A DNA stretch of 64,000 bases, taken from assembly GCF_000515235.1 (NCBI RefSeq), contig NZ_KI911558.1, positions 873,762 to 937,761 on the forward strand, given 5' to 3'. Of this stretch, positions 63,877 through 64,000 are shown in pieces (position 1 is the first letter of the stretch; each line of letters begins with the position of its first letter). The notes beneath the pieces are model-generated. The model had not been told where the DNA came from and searched no databases. It saw only the letters and a list, made by a program, of their open reading frames with translations. The translations under genes and the position numbers were made by a program. This stretch comes from Synechococcus sp. CC9616. GTDB taxonomy: Bacteria > Cyanobacteriota > Cyanobacteriia > PCC-6307 > Cyanobiaceae.

Positions 63877-64000
63877 CCCTGCCGAACTGGCTCTCGCTGG
63901 CAGCACTTGCTGCTGCCACAGCTCTGCTCTGGAGCCTGCGCCAGGTCGTCTTGTTGATGTTCGCCGGTGTGGTCCTGGCGATGGCCATCTGCACGCTCGT
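63873..64000 (+). CDS. AI-2E family permease, N-terminal fragment
   Basis: A TTG at 63873 overlaps the psb28 stop and opens a frame that runs to the end of the window. The visible part is Leu/Ala/Val-rich with two membrane helices ([18 protein letters not shown] and [14 protein letters not shown]), as at the start of AI-2E/PerM-family permeases. The call is tentative because only about 42 residues are seen. Confidence 0.5.
   Translation, partial: MTLPNWLSLAALAAATALLWSLRQVVLLMFAGVVLAMAICTL

Noticed and set aside
1-64000. tRNA, rRNA, CRISPR, IS elements and prophage
   Set aside because: No cloverleaf with a GGTTCRA loop, no direct-repeat array, no transposase or integrase was found by eye; a tRNA scan would settle the first.

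Overview
The window is about 64 kb of a unicellular marine picocyanobacterium of the Synechococcus type. The evidence is a dense, G+C-rich chromosome with short intergenic gaps and overlapping start/stop codons, together with marker genes for phycobilisomes (pcyA, apcF), photosystem II (psb28), chlorophyll synthesis (chlP, a GUN4-domain gene, hemA), the Calvin/pentose phosphate cycle (bifunctional FBP/SBPase, rpe, gnd, pgl), glycogen (glgC), c-type cytochrome maturation (ccsA) and a ferredoxin-type sulfite reductase. No rRNA, tRNA, CRISPR array, insertion sequence or prophage was recognised. The assignment to a group is inference; no strain is claimed.

Layout. 1-2.6 kb: A+T-rich edge with an exported TPR protein, then a His-rich COG0523/CobW GTPase and an exported pentapeptide-repeat protein. 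2.6-6.7 kb: divergent UPRT-like gene, ilvD, and a minus-strand run of small cyanobacterial genes including a CIA30-domain protein. 6.7-9.0 kb: an arginase-family enzyme with HypA- and HypB-like partners, best read as a Ni-dependent guanidine hydrolase and its two nickel-loading proteins. 9.0-16.8 kb: central carbon metabolism (pgl, gnd, glgC, glpX-type FBP/SBPase, two tandem rpe-family genes) plus hemA. 17-26 kb: ccsA, an Lpt operon (lptF/G-like, lptB, lptA-like), DUF309, typA, a U32 peptidase and a VanY-type carboxypeptidase. 26-37.6 kb: chlP, glyS, sir, a VanX-like dipeptidase, recG, tsf and rpsB. 37.7-45.1 kb: a glycosyltransferase, a tiny basic protein, a DevBCA-type exporter, then a visibly A+T-rich block of three unusual genes (GNAT/FeeM-like acyltransferase fused to a cyclic-nucleotide-binding domain, LCMT-type methyltransferase, cyclic-nucleotide-like domain fused to a CPBP membrane protein). 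45.1-64 kb: pcyA, an M16 peptidase pair, sipA, bioY, lspA, an FHA-PBP fusion, a DUF697 GTPase, a PLP decarboxylase, tadA, an alanine/serine-glyoxylate aminotransferase, apcF, glnA, methyltransferase, RsbW-like kinase, GUN4, mnmH/selU, psb28 and the start of an AI-2E-type permease.

How it fits together. Most of the window is core housekeeping. Three areas stand out. (1) The guanidine module links nitrogen scavenging to nickel. (2) The 39-45 kb minus-strand block joins an exporter to an acyltransferase, a methyltransferase coupled to it by an ATGA overlap, and a membrane protein of the CPBP family; two of its members carry cyclic-nucleotide-binding folds. It looks like an undescribed, regulated pathway for a small acylated or methylated product or for membrane modification. 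(3) The first of two tandem ribulose-phosphate-epimerase genes has lost both metal-binding histidines (each is Gln) and is a candidate for a new activity. All functional calls come from reading the translated sequence; no database search was run.
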